Positions 27,701 to 37,058 of a stretch of 64,000 nt of DNA are shown here, piece by piece. Where the stretch lies: NCBI RefSeq assembly GCF_907165205.1, contig NC_058190.1:814001-878000 (forward strand). The letters are read 5' to 3'. The notes beneath the pieces are model-generated. The model had not been told where the DNA came from and searched no databases. It saw only the letters and a program-made list of their open reading frames with translations. The position numbers and the translations under genes are program-made. This DNA is from Coccinella septempunctata (taxonomy: Eukaryota; Arthropoda; Insecta; Coleoptera; Coccinellidae). Every line of letters starts with the position of its first letter. The first letter of the stretch is position 1.

Positions 27701-28944
27701 TTTCTGACCTAACGATTGTTCCCACTTTGCTCTCACGGTCGCATTCTGAAATTATATGAATATGTAGTCTCTAAAATAATTGTCATGTTTTTGCAATATA
27801 CAGGGTGTTTTCAAAGGTGAGGCTTTTTTTGACAGAAGGTAGAGCTCATCGAAATAAGTCGTTTAACCAAAAATATTCCATATAAAATATCCAAGGTGGC
27901 TGAGATACAACCCCTAGAAGTTCGACAGAATTTCATTGAATTTCAAATACGGGACTGTGGAAGGTGACTCCGGTATCACAAAAACGAAACAAAACATAAT
28001 CATATGGCTGGACAATTAATGGTTCAGTCCAAGTTAATCGGATTAGATGAATCAGGTCAGTTACGAGAGAATCATAATTGTTGTATCATGCAATTTAGAG
28101 TAAAAAAAATGTAGAAAATCGAGGCAGTTTCTTGTAAATGCATATGTTAATTACTTTGAAAAAGTGCTATGATGTTTCCCCATTTCATCCCATTTTTACG
28201 ACGATTGTTGCAATGTTCGAACAAGAAGATTGTGATGCCCATTGTGGAAAAATTCGTGAATACTTCAGACGAATTTTATCGGTGAGATTCTGAAGTTAAT
28301 ATTCTTTTTTTCACACTTGTGTCCTCAGTTTCTTCTGTCAGTTGGTATCGAAATGAGCCATTTCATGAAATCGTGTTACTAAAAAATAATGAGAACAAAT
28401 CGGGAATGATATGTTTCCATTTTCATTACTACATTGTCATTTTGAAAGTTTTGTACAGGTGATTTTTGGTGAAACGCTTCATTTTGACTTTTGCTGAAAA
28501 AAAAAGCCTTACCTTCAAATATTTATAGTAATGTTATAAGATATTACCTTTGGTACACTGAATGCAGATAACTGGCGCAAATTATTCTGATGTCTTTTTT
28601 TCCGTTCCGAAAGCAAACCAGTTCTACACCCAGGCACGATACAGTATTTCCCCATTATTAAATGTTTTTCTCAACAACAATGAAAAATCTATGAAGTATT
28701 CCTATCGCCTGTCACTACCGGGAATAAATCTACTCCTCTGTTATATTTGAAAAATGGCCAACAATCAGCATCAATCAATATTATGCATCGAACGTTGAAA
28801 TGTGCAAATATTCATGGTAATGTATTAAGATATTACCTTTGGTACTCTGAATGCTGATAACTGACGCATATTATTTTGAAGTCTCTTTTTCCTTTCTGAA
28901 AGCAAATTACCCTTACACCCACGCACGTTACAGTACGTCACCAT
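18751..28944 (-). CDS. THAP-domain protein, six exons, 329 residues
   Basis: Predicted DNA-binding protein with an N-terminal C2CH THAP finger. Exons (minus): 28944-28837 (or the duplicate 28655-28548), 27745-27524, 25609-25460, 19438-19244, 19144-19020, 18940-18751. Every junction has GT and AG borders and the phases fit (0,0,0,0,2). THAP residues: C5-x4-C10 in exon 1 (YCNVRGCKG, ...SAFRVPK), W-E-Q, C-x2-H (FVCEKHF) and the closing NENVVPI in exon 2. Exon 3 is acidic. Exon 4 has LTERSALTLEEIRSHFSSTL. Exon 6 ends with a Cys-rich basic tail (WRKILRCPCCRSLRKKLQRR), as in transposase-related THAP proteins. The exon 4 donor (AAA|GTAAAT) is weak; a donor about 30 bases further on would also keep frame. 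Mariner, LINE and Tc1 copies fill introns 2 and 3. A missed exon in the 6-kb intron is possible. Confidence 0.72.
19637..20657 (-). mobile_element. mariner copy A, internally deleted
   Basis: Ends are TA-flanked and inverted: TACGGGGATATATTGA on the left and TACGAGGATGTATTGA read inward from the right. The transposase reads MLNTLGDQCPSYATVKNW then jumps to IVTMDEAWVHVYDPETK and WRHSGSPRPKKFRVQKSARN, so a central part is missing; the C-terminal half is out of frame. At about 1.02 kb it is shorter than the usual 1.3 kb of mariner. It lies in intron 3 of the THAP gene. Confidence 0.85.
20670..21215. repeat. third copy of the CTCAT-rich dispersed repeat
   Basis: Shares CTGCACTTCTCGAAACCAAC, GATTAGTGGTTTCC and CTTACTTGTAAGCCGTCCGT with 10750-12240, in the same orientation. 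It lies directly beside mariner copy A. Confidence 0.7.
21224..22245. repeat. cluster of TACAGGGTG-ended repeats
   Basis: TACAGGGT starts at about 21224, 21623, 21939 and 22045, and ACACCCTGTA ends near 22245. The stretch 21720-21930 recurs in inverted orientation at 38380-38620 (CCATGGCCAAACGAGAGCT / CTCGGTTGGCCATGG). These look like short non-autonomous DNA elements nested in one another. No coding capacity was seen. Confidence 0.65.
22630..23479 (+). mobile_element. mariner copy B, both ends truncated
   Basis: Starts inside the transposase (VSVPENIDAVHD-like segment) and has a long open frame from 22783 with MDETWVPFFDPETKQQSMEW, VLFLQDNAPAHKS and HSPYLAPSDYHLFPQLKK. The last two catalytic Asp residues are separated by 34 residues, the mariner D,D34D signature. 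The 5' terminal repeat is missing, and the 3' end is cut by the LINE that begins with AATAATAATAATAACTG. Catalytic residues are intact, but the N-terminal DNA-binding part is lost. Confidence 0.88.
23480..24760 (-). mobile_element. 5'-truncated LINE (same family as 49636-53883)
   Basis: Read on the minus strand: SNTQNAQ..TAAVSLDINKAFDS, then a small deletion/frameshift near 24555-24570, then KLHKLNTPNYLIKMVKSFLE, EQGTPQGSPLSPLLFN, LLQYADDTIIISHGKT and EYGHTLYANATNSVLKNLEV. This closely matches the full copy further right. The tail CTGAAGGACTTTGGTCGATG followed by (ATT)n is also shared. The 5' end is lost inside the RT domain. Confidence 0.88.
24761..25459. other. intronic sequence, no gene recognised
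   Basis: Lies between the truncated LINE and exon 3 of the THAP gene. No coding motif or repeat class was recognised. Confidence 0.4.
25886..27399 (-). mobile_element. complete Tc1-like transposon with broken transposase
   Basis: TA-flanked terminal repeats: CACTGCGCAAAAAAATTAAC on the left and CACTGCGCAAAAAAATCAAC read inward from the right; 1514 bp. The transposase starts at about 27122 (MKRETRNLTQEECAQAVVLR, helix-turn-helix, GVSHTSVSRMLQRF), then VLFTDESRF, a frameshift near 26520, FIFMDDNARPHRA and ARSPDLNPIEQVWDNL. The catalytic D..E spacing is 34 (DD34E). A TAA after LGEIW (near 26199) is a second lesion. It sits in intron 2 of the THAP gene, about 125 bases from exon 2. Confidence 0.93.
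27801..28525. repeat. TACAGGGTG-ended element in THAP-gene intron 1
   Basis: The left end is CAGGGTGTTTTCAAAGGTGA followed by GGCTTTTTTT. The right end, read in reverse complement, gives TTTGAAGGTAAGGCTTTTTT, so the termini are inverted, with the right one shortened. No transposase was recognised. It lies between exon 2 and the duplicated first exons. Confidence 0.5.
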
Positions 28945-29085
28945 TATTGGTTTTTCTCAGTTTCTTAACGAAAATGAAAAATTACCCCTGTCATTACCGA
29001 AAAACAATCAACTCCTCTGTTAACTTTTTATCTTACAAATATCAAATATGGATAAATTTGCAGACTAGCCAACAATCAACATCAA
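28548..29085 (-). repeat. tandem duplication carrying THAP exon 1
   Basis: Two units of roughly 285 bases. Each holds a 108-base exon beginning ATG and ending VPK at GTAATATC, plus upstream DNA (shared ACTCCTCTGTTA and GCCAACAATCA). Copy 1a (28944-28837) encodes VTYCNVRGCKGNLLSERKKR. Copy 1b (28655-28548) encodes GKYCIVPGCRTGLLSERKKR. Both keep C-x4-C and the F-x-VPK end, and both donors are intact, so either could be spliced to exon 2. Confidence 0.85.
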
Positions 29086-29097
29086 AGTAAAGGTTAG

Positions 29098-29300
29098 GTT
29101 GTTATAACCATAGAGAAAGGTTCTTCATTCTTCTGTCTTCCTCATTGAACTCTATGAGTCATAGAGTTCAATGGTCTTCCTTTGACCTCTATCAACGCTT
29201 GTCTCTGAACCATAGAGTTTGTCTATGCTCCTAATCAAGAGAGTAGAGATCTATGGTAGAGAGGAGAACGATCGCTGCCTTGAGACCATAGATTTTTGTC
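29098..29300. repeat. hairpin-bearing repeat upstream of the THAP gene
   Basis: Contains a hairpin with exact 14-bp arms CATTGAACTCTATG-AGT-CATAGAGTTCAATG (29143-29173). It also has several CATAGAG/CTCTATG words. The same hairpin core recurs at 16455-16479. Confidence 0.65.
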
Positions 29301-30599
29301 CCCTAAAATATGTACCACTATGGTAGTTCATGTTTTCGCCAATAGGCGCGCTGGCCATCACTTGATGGCGAAATTTTGATTTAAACTAGTTGAAGTTGGC
29401 TGAGTTTTCCTGGTGACAGATGATAGGAATACATATTATTATTTTCGATTTTTGATAAGAGAACAACATATGACCATGGTGAAATGTTGAAGCGTGCGCT
29501 AGCGTAAGAGCGTTTTGGCATCGGAAAGAAAAGGAGAAGAGATAAAATTTCCGAGAGCATTTTTGAGAGAAAATTGGAAAAAACTTCACCTCAAGAATTT
29601 ATCTTCTATGACCATAGATTGTTGATACGAAACAGATTTTATGTATTGTACTCTACGTACGACATAAATTTAAAAAATCCTATATAACTCAGGAATTATT
29701 CATTTTAAGAGTTTTACATGTTCATTTTACATTTAATTTACATGTTAGAACACTATAATTATTTTTTTTCGCGCACACTAACGTGATCATAAAAAATTAG
29801 GGTTCTAATTTGAAAAACGAAAGTTATGGGCAAATCTTGATCCCAATTCTTGACACAACATTTGGAACACCCTGTGGCAAGTTTTTCAAAATTCGGGAAA
29901 TGTACGATATTCCCACATTCTTCGACTTCGAAAATGTGAAAAAGGTTTTTGCTCAAGATAATCTGAATAAGAATAACGAACATAATACTGAACACGCATA
30001 TCTCTCTTTTTTTCACTTTTTTTTTTCGATATTTTGAAAACTATTTAAACGAATACAATAGTTTTAACAGAAATTCATTCAGCATTGAATACTCATTCAT
30101 ATTATAAACGAAAAATTGGAAAAAATTATTTTCAACAAATTTGTTTTTCACTCCTTGTATAACCGGAAGTTATATTTTAACTCAGCGGAGAATTTCGAAT
30201 AATATCATAATCCTAATTTTCAGATTTCAAATATGTCCAGTTCTCCTAGAACGTCTAATAAGCACTTGAATTTGGGATACCCTATATACCTTATTTTTAT
30301 CCATCGAAAGGTCTCTAAGCGTCGCAGTACTTGAAAATAGAATGTTACTGAAAAAAATTCATGAAAGTAAATGTTTATCATCATTTATTTATAAAATGTT
30401 CACTTCAAAACTAAATCTCAAAATTTCCATTTCACACAAAAATTAGTCACAACCAATGTCAACAATAATGGCTGAGATTGTTTAGACAGTGTACATTACT
30501 TTACATATTTTGATCAAAATAAGTATTTCATCACAAAATCTTGTTATTCTCAATTATCGAGAGAATAGTCATAATATGCCGTTTCAGGCTGTCTTTTTT
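29301..30599. other. intergenic, no gene recognised
   Basis: AT-rich, with a stretch (29760-30140) that looks like a common insect repeat (CATTTGGAACACCCTGTGGCA). No coding gene is supported. Confidence 0.4.
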
Positions 30600-30727
30600 A
30601 TTTGTAGTCTAATCACATAGATGACACTTGAGTTCCTCAATTTTCGAATGAACAGATTTCACGTGTTCGCAAGAGTATGTTGTATACTAGCAGCATATTC
30701 GCATAGGTGACATTTGTGATTCTTCAC
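30600..30727 (-). pseudogene. decayed finger modules after the stop of the next gene
   Basis: The minus strand continues past TAA with GTGAAGAATCACAAATGTCA, which reads VKNHKCH, then LCEYA, then a frameshift, then a further LKCHLCD-like module. These are leftover fingers beyond the premature stop. Confidence 0.75.
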
Positions 30728-33700
30728 TTATAAATGAATCTTCTCTATATGTTGGTCAAGGTGATGTTTTGAACTGGAAGCATATTCACATAGGTGACAT
30801 TCGTGTTTTTTAATATTCAAATGAATCGATTCTATATGTCTTTCAAGGTGACTTTTCCTACTAGCAGCATATTCACATAGGTGACACTTGTATTTCTTGT
30901 CTTTTAAATGAACAGAACTTATATGTACTGCCAAGTTATTTTTTGCACTAGCAGCATATTCACATAGGTGACATTCGTGTTCTTTAATATTCAAATGAAT
31001 CGACTCTATATGTCTTTCAAGGTTTTTTTTTATAGCAGTGGCATATTCACATAAATGACATTTATGTTCCTTAATTTTCAAATGGACCCCCTTTATATGT
31101 CTGCTAAGGTAGATTTTCCGACTTGCAGCATATTCACATAATTGACATTTGTATTTTTTGACTTTTAAATGAACAGAACTTATATGTCTGCTAAGGCTTT
31201 CTTTTATAGCAGTGGCATATTCACACAAGTGACATTTGTGTTTCTTGATATTTATATGAACAGAGTCAACATGCCTCTGAAGACTTTGTTTCACACTCGC
31301 ATTATACTCACACAGATGACACTTGTAATCCTTGATTTCTAAATGAACGGCTTTTACATGCATGTTGAGATGTCCTTTTCTCGTCGCGGCATAGTCACAC
31401 AAGTGACATTTGTATTTTTTGACATTTAAATGAACCGAATCTATATGCTTCGTGAGGTTACCTTTCACATAAGCAGCATAACCACACAAGTGACATTTGT
31501 GTTTTTTGATATTTATATGAACAGAGTCGACATGCTTCTGAAGACTTTCTTTCAGACTCGCACTATACTCACACAGATGACACTTGTAATCCTTGATTTT
31601 TAAATGAACGGTTTTTACATGCATGTTAAGCCTTTCTTTTCTCTTTGCGGCATAGTCACACAAGTGACACTTATAAGTCCTGATATTTGAATGAACACGA
31701 TTAACATGGACTTTTAGGTCTACTTTTCTACTTGTGAAATAATCGCATAGATGACACTTGTGTTCTACAACTTTCGAATGAGCCAATTCTGCAAAGTTGC
31801 CCATCTGACATTTATACTGCTCCAGATGGGCTGATTCAGAGTTATTCTTTGGTGGATCTGAATCTGGAGGTATTTCTTCGGTAAAAGAGGCAGATGATAA
31901 TGAATTTGCATCGAAGTTACTTACTTCGTTCTTGGCTAAATATTCTTTTCTTTCATAAACTCCTTTTTCATCTATGAATTGTTCGATAATGTCGATAACT
32001 CCCAATTTTTCTTCTAACTCTACACTGAAAGAAATTCAGTGATTCAGCGATTTTTCCAATAAAATAAAATAAGTGAAATGAAAAAAAGAAAGAAGAATGT
32101 TGGGTATGCTGGATATATAAACTAAACAACGAATCAAAAAAGATAAATACAGCAATTTCATTGAAGTTTATAAAATTCCATATATATCAGTGTTGGGTTT
32201 TTATCTCAATTTAATCTAAAATACTTCTGGGTTGGTTAAAACTTAGGGACTCGAGGATTGACATTGATAATACGGATCACTTGACAATGAACATTTATTT
32301 CCTAATTAACAAACTATATACAAGGTGATCCGGATAAGATGGGAAACACTTCAATATGAGATAGAGAACACGTTGAGGGTCACGAAAAACCCCCATATGT
32401 AGTATCTAGGAATTCTACATTCTGATTTACAGGGTGTTTCTCAAATTTGAATGCAAATTAAAATCACTCTATCTTCTGAACGGAATTTATACGAAATTTG
32501 GAATGAAGATAGCATCCATGATGGTTCCAGAAAACTGCGATCAAATATCATTCGATTTGCAGGACCGTATCACATTAATTTGGACAGTTCTGAAAAGTCC
32601 GCGAAATCACCCTGTACAAAAAATTTAATGATTTCCTCGATATCTCCGTAAACTGTAAGATTCATTTATTCAATTCGGCAAATAATATTGCATGGCACCA
32701 TCCAGGTTGCAGAGGACTGTTTTTTTTTCTTGATAGTGACAATAATTTTTCTCTCCTGTCGATATGTAACATTATACTCTTCTCACAATGAAGTGAATTT
32801 TAAATCTTTATGAATTTGATCAATTGAATATTATACATTATTGAATCCCAATTTCAGTTTTCATTTGATTCAATACAACAGTTTCCTGAAGCATAACTCA
32901 AGGATGAATCTTTAACAATAATTTATTTTTAAGTCATTTAATTAGCAAGAGCCAAGAATAAACAATGAAGTGATGGATAAGAAATGAGTGAAATGAAAAA
33001 AAAACTAAGCTGATCTCATTGTTTGTTCAAAATCAAGGCCTTCCATCTGAATACATTTCTCATCTCTTTTATAAGTATTATTTATTGCTTTCTGTATCAT
33101 CCTAGGCCCACTCCTAATTTCATCACATACAGTTTGAAGTTTAAGTAGATAGTCTCTCAGTTATTCACTTCTTCGTTATAAACTTTGCTCTTCATATAGC
33201 CCAATAAAACTAAATCGACTGATGTGAAATCAGGAGATTTAAACATTTAAAATTCACTTCCTTTATTGTTTATTCTTGCCAATTGAATGACTTTTGAAAA
33301 TAAATAATTTTTAAAGACCCATCCTTGAGTTACGCTTCAGAAAACTGATGTTTTCGATCAAATGAAAACTAGAATTAACATTCAATAATTGATTGAATTC
33401 ATAAAGATTCAAAATTCACTTCGTTACGACATGAATATTACCTTAATTTTCGACAAGAGAGAAAAATTATTGTCACTATCAAGAAAAAAATAACCAGTCT
33501 CGGCAACCTGGATGGTGCCATGCAATATTAATTGGCGAATTGAAAAAATGATTCTTACAGTTTTATTTTAATAATTTTTTAACTAGAGGACACGAATAAT
33601 TTTATTTCATATGTGGTTCCACACTGTCAATATCATCGATCATTCAACCCCTTGGAGGGGTTGAATGATATTAAGAGGCAAAAAGAATCCGAAATATATA

Positions 33701-34269
33701 ATAAGTTTAGTGGTCAGTGCTTGGGGGCCATCTGACTGGGTATTCACTATTGAAAATGACCAATGACATATCTTTTTCGCATAATTTGAGTTTTATTTTT
33801 ATTGTAACGGATTTTATAGCACATTTTTTCGAGGGAATGAAACACAAAGATCAGCTATAGGTAACAAATTTACCTGCCGAATAGTATCTCCATGACGGAT
33901 TGTTATCTATCGATTTCTTATGAATTGTATTTGGAATGAATGGAATAGAAGTACTAAAGCTGTTTCCCTCTTAGATGCTTTTTTAAACATGAAAATAACC
34001 TAATTTAGTTGAGTTGATAAATCCAGCATAATGGAAAAGAGTAAATATAAATACTCACTCATCATAGGCAATATGAGCTTCTTCAATACTAAACTGACGT
34101 TCAGCCATGTCAATTTTTGGTAGGTCTGGATCTGGATTCAAAGAATGAAATATAAAATCAGTAAACACTCTATTCTGTTTTGTATTAACAAGAACAAGAT
34201 CATATACGACAAAATCAATTCCTCAATACAATCATGTTTGTACTTACTTTCTTCGTTTGTTGACTCCAT
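30728..34269 (-). CDS. C2H2 zinc-finger protein, 12 fingers (three coding exons)
   Basis: Predicted 463-residue nuclear zinc-finger protein. Exon 1 is 34269-34248 (MESTNEE, donor GTAAGT). Exon 2 is 34131-34059 (NPDLPKIDMAERQFSIEEAH then IAYD, donor GTGAGT). Exon 3 is 32024-30728, behind CTTTCAG. The phases 1/2 and 2/1 fit. The exon 2 acceptor has two usable AGs six bases apart (CCAG|ATCCAG|ACC), both in frame. The N-terminal block is VELEEKLGVIDIIEQFIDEK. An acidic/Ser-rich linker then precedes twelve C-x2-C-x12-H-x4-H fingers, ending HIEKIHL-stop. The stop is the single change AAA to TAA at a linker position usually encoding Lys. The 2-kb intron 2 holds a fold-back element. Confidence 0.8.
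32430..33575. mobile_element. fold-back DNA element with transposase remnant in the loop
   Basis: Long imperfect inverted arms: about 32646-32977 and 33238-33575 (TTGCATGGCACCATCCAGGT / GGATGGTGCCATGCAATATT). The left side begins TACAGGGTGTTTCTC; the matching right terminus is missing. The loop, read on the minus strand, contains SPDFTSVDL..LGYMKSKVY and, after a frameshift, CDEIRSGPRMIQKAIN. This is the C-terminal region of a DDE transposase (SPDLTPLDFFLWG family). It lies inside intron 2 of the 12-finger gene. Confidence 0.75.
33576..34058. other. intron sequence with a short hairpin
   Basis: Contains a perfect hairpin with 14-base arms (ATCATTCAACCCCT, loop TGG, AGGGGTTGAATGAT) at 33639-33669. 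Otherwise nothing recognised. Confidence 0.6.
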
Positions 34270-34962
34270 TACACTCTGCATTATGGAAGTTGTTGGTTGA
34301 TTCAATGAAAAAAAATTTAAATGGTAAAATTTTCAGTGAACGTGATAAGAAACTTGTATAAACATTTAAATTTCAATAAAAGATCCTCTCATCATTGCCA
34401 TCAAAAAACCATTGAACTAAAGAAATGTAAGTTTTATTAGAGTTCATGCTGAAAGGTTGATAACCGTGTTGGGTGCTATTTTGGTGATTTTGGGTGGCTT
34501 TCACTGGGCGGTTTTTGTATGTTTTTTGGGTTGAGTTGTGTGTAAGAGTTCTCACGTGAGTTATTAAGGCAAACAGACATTGAATATGATTTAATTATCG
34601 GTTTATAACAAATTATGAAATAATTATTTCCATTTTCATTCGCGTTAAGAACTAAAATCGCTAATCAATAAACATCTGCATTTCTGATAAGCGTATGCTT
34701 CGCAGGATTTAAGGTAAAGGAGAACATACAAGTAAATTCTTTGTGTTGAATTTGAAATAATTCAACGATGGAAATCGTGGCTGTAATTTTCCCTGTGTGA
34801 ATTATCCTCTGTGGGGTTACCTTGCTTCTCCTAGGTCTACCTGTGTCTGTTTATACAAAGTCTTTCTGATCGGCCCCAGAAAGTAAAGGGGGTTTATTTC
34901 CCTGTTTTTTCATTTCCTTCTTTCTCCTCAAGATCTCTTAAGATTGAAGTGTAAAGGTTACC

Positions 34963-35406
34963 ATGGAGTGTTGGATTTGTAACAGTGTACCCCCCGTGAG
35001 GGGTCCAATGATAGGGTGTGATGGTTGTTTGAAAGAAGTATGCAAATCGTGTGCTGGTTTGGCGTCAAGTGAGATAAAAGTACTGAATCTTAAAAAAGAA
35101 AATAGAAAACTGAAATTTCATTGTGAGAAATGCGAGAATAATGACACCTACGCATTACTTCGAGAGCTACTGTCAGTAAAGGATAAACTGGTTGAGGATA
35201 AAGAGAAAATAATATGCCTACTAAAAAAAATTGTGATTGACCCGTGTGAACTGAAAATTGAAATCGATGGAGTCAAGAATATTAAGAAAGGCGGCGTGGC
35301 CATCAATTGTAAGGATACTAATATCATTTCAAACAAATTGAATAAAGAACTGCCTAATACATATAGAGTAGACAAACCGACATTGAAGAAGCCAAAATTC
35401 GGGTGA
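34963..35406 (+). CDS. PHD-like zinc-finger ORF, probably transposon-derived
   Basis: A 147-residue open frame. Cysteines at 3, 6, 19, 22, 27, 30, 54 and 57 (MECWICNS, GCDGCLKEVCKSC, HCEKC) form a PHD/RING-like cross-brace pattern. It is followed by a Lys/Glu-rich, probably coiled-coil stretch (about 60-90) and a basic tail. Similar small PHD ORFs are known at the front of some insect retroelements. No reverse transcriptase follows here, so it may be a remnant of one or a host ORF. Start: the first ATG, after CTTAAGATTGAAGTGTAAAG. Confidence is moderate that it is a real protein-coding unit, low on its role. Confidence 0.5.
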   Translation: MECWICNSVPPVRGPMIGCDGCLKEVCKSCAGLASSEIKVLNLKKENRKLKFHCEKCENNDTYALLRELLSVKDKLVEDKEKIICLLKKIVIDPCELKIEIDGVKNIKKGGVAINCKDTNIISNKLNKELPNTYRVDKPTLKKPKFG

Positions 35407-35416
35407 CAATACGTAG

Positions 35417-36310
35417 TTTAAATGTGTTCTTTTACATAACGGTAACAAATATGGCTCAATTCCTATTGGTCATTCTACTACCATAAAGGAAGAATATGAA
35501 ACAATAGCATTAGTTCTGAGAAAAATTAAATACGAAGAACATCAGTGGTCAATTTGTGTTGATTTAAAAATGATTAACTTCCTCCTTGGACAGCAGTGTG
35601 GTTATACAAAATATCCTTGTTTTTTGTGCCTTTGGGACAGCAGAGCTAAAAATGAGCACTGGGTTAACAAAAATTGGCCTTCAAGAGATGTCATGATTCA
35701 AGGAATACAAAACGTGATCAACGAACCTTTGGTTTCAAGAGAAAAAATCTTACTTCCGCCCTTGCATATTAAGCTAGGCCTAATGAAGCAATTTGTGAAG
35801 GCTTTAAATCGAGATGGAAATTGTTTTGGGTATTTGTCACGTAAATTTCCTGGCATTAGCACGGAAAAACTAAAAGCTGATATATTTGATGGTCCTCAAA
35901 TAAGGCAACTTGTTAAAGATCCACAATTCACCACATCAATGAACGAGACTGAATCTAACGCTTGGAGTTCATTTGTTCAAGTAGTACAAAATTTTCTTGG
36001 CAATCATAAAGCAGAGAATTACGTAGAATTAGTGGAAACTATGCTTTCAAATTTTAATATTCTCGACTGTAACATGAGTATAAAAGTTCACTACCTCCAC
36101 AGCCACCTAGATCGTTTTCCAGAAAACTTAGGTGATTGTAGTGAAGAACAGGGGGAAAGATTCCATCAGGATATTAAAACTATGGAAGATCGTTATCAAG
36201 GACGATGGGATAGCCACATGATGGCGGACTACTGCTGGAGCCTTCAGCGACACTGCCCTAGTAAACTCCATTCTAGAAAATCGTATAAAAGAAAATTTTT
36301 ATATGATTAG
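35417..36310 (+). pseudogene. 5'-truncated transposon-type protein (amplified arthropod family)
   Basis: The frame is open for 298 codons with no start at its beginning: FKCVLLHNGNKYGSIPIGHS, WSICVDLKMINFLLGQQCGY then TKYPCFLCLWDSRAKNEHW, ILLPPLHIKLGLMKQFVKAL, CSEEQGERFHQDIKTMEDRY then QGRWDSHMMADYCW. From general knowledge this family is found in very many copies in arthropod genomes and is regarded as mobile-element derived; its exact class is uncertain to me. The piece begins 11 bases after the PHD-like ORF, in another frame, and lacks its N-terminal half. The remaining reading frame has no stop, so the copy is young. Confidence 0.65.
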
Positions 36311-37019
36311 TGACTAATGTAATTATGTAGATCAAGTTTTTGCAATAAATACTTAAATCCATGTGTCTTTGTTTTTTTAACTGTCAATAGTAATATTATA
36401 TATTATAACAGTTATAACGTAAATTATATACACAATTTTTAAAAAAATCTCAAAAAGTAAATCTGAGAACTTTTTTACATTCTGCATCCAAAAATTACTC
36501 AGGAACAGTTAAAAAATCGCAGGCACCAAAATGTGTGATGGCCTGTGTTATATATCTATAATCTTTGCTCTCAATGACTTAGGTACACAGATTACAGAGT
36601 AATCTGAGTAGCAAAGATTATGGACTCTATAATCTTTGCTGAGTAGGTAACTCTATAATCTTTGTTTACTGTATGATTAGAATCAAAGAGGAATTGAGTT
36701 TTTGTTGTTGTATGTTCAAGTTTCAGATCTGTAACTTCGAAGATGAAAAAATTATAAGAACTTTTCGAAATCGTCAAAATCTAATTTTTTGCTAATAACT
36801 CCAAAACAACGAAAGAAGGCTACGGTTTTCTTCTAGCTCTTATAGTTCTCGAGGTCCCCTCAGTAGACAACGAATTTTGCCCACCTTGTACTTACCCTGA
36901 TTACTAATAAAAAAATTACGGGAGATTCAAAAACAAACAACACATTTGAACCCAAACAAGAAACGTTTATTTCGGGTTTCATAATTCAACAATTACATAT
37001 ACTACACAGGCAGCTGCAG
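36311..37019. repeat. P-like terminal-motif repeat fragments
   Basis: Within 36548-36665, CTATAATCTTTG or CAAAGATTAT occurs four times and the hairpin CAGATTACAGAGTAATCTG (36588-36606) once. The same words occur at the ends of the P-like element (43221-44731) and upstream of the 19-finger gene. The rest is AT-rich and shows no gene. Confidence 0.55.
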
Positions 37020-37058
37020 TTTTAGGGTAACTTTCCACACTAGCAGCAAATTCACAGC
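37020..37058 (-). pseudogene. decayed finger fragment past the stop
   Basis: The minus strand still reads a broken CEFAASVES-like finger start (TGTGAATTTGCTGCTAGTGT) beyond the stop of the 10-finger gene. Confidence 0.5.

Noticed and set aside
28206..28292. Possible short exon MFEQEDCDAHCGKIREYF ending at GTGAGA
   Set aside because: No in-phase partner, and it lies in a repeat-like intron segment; likely chance.
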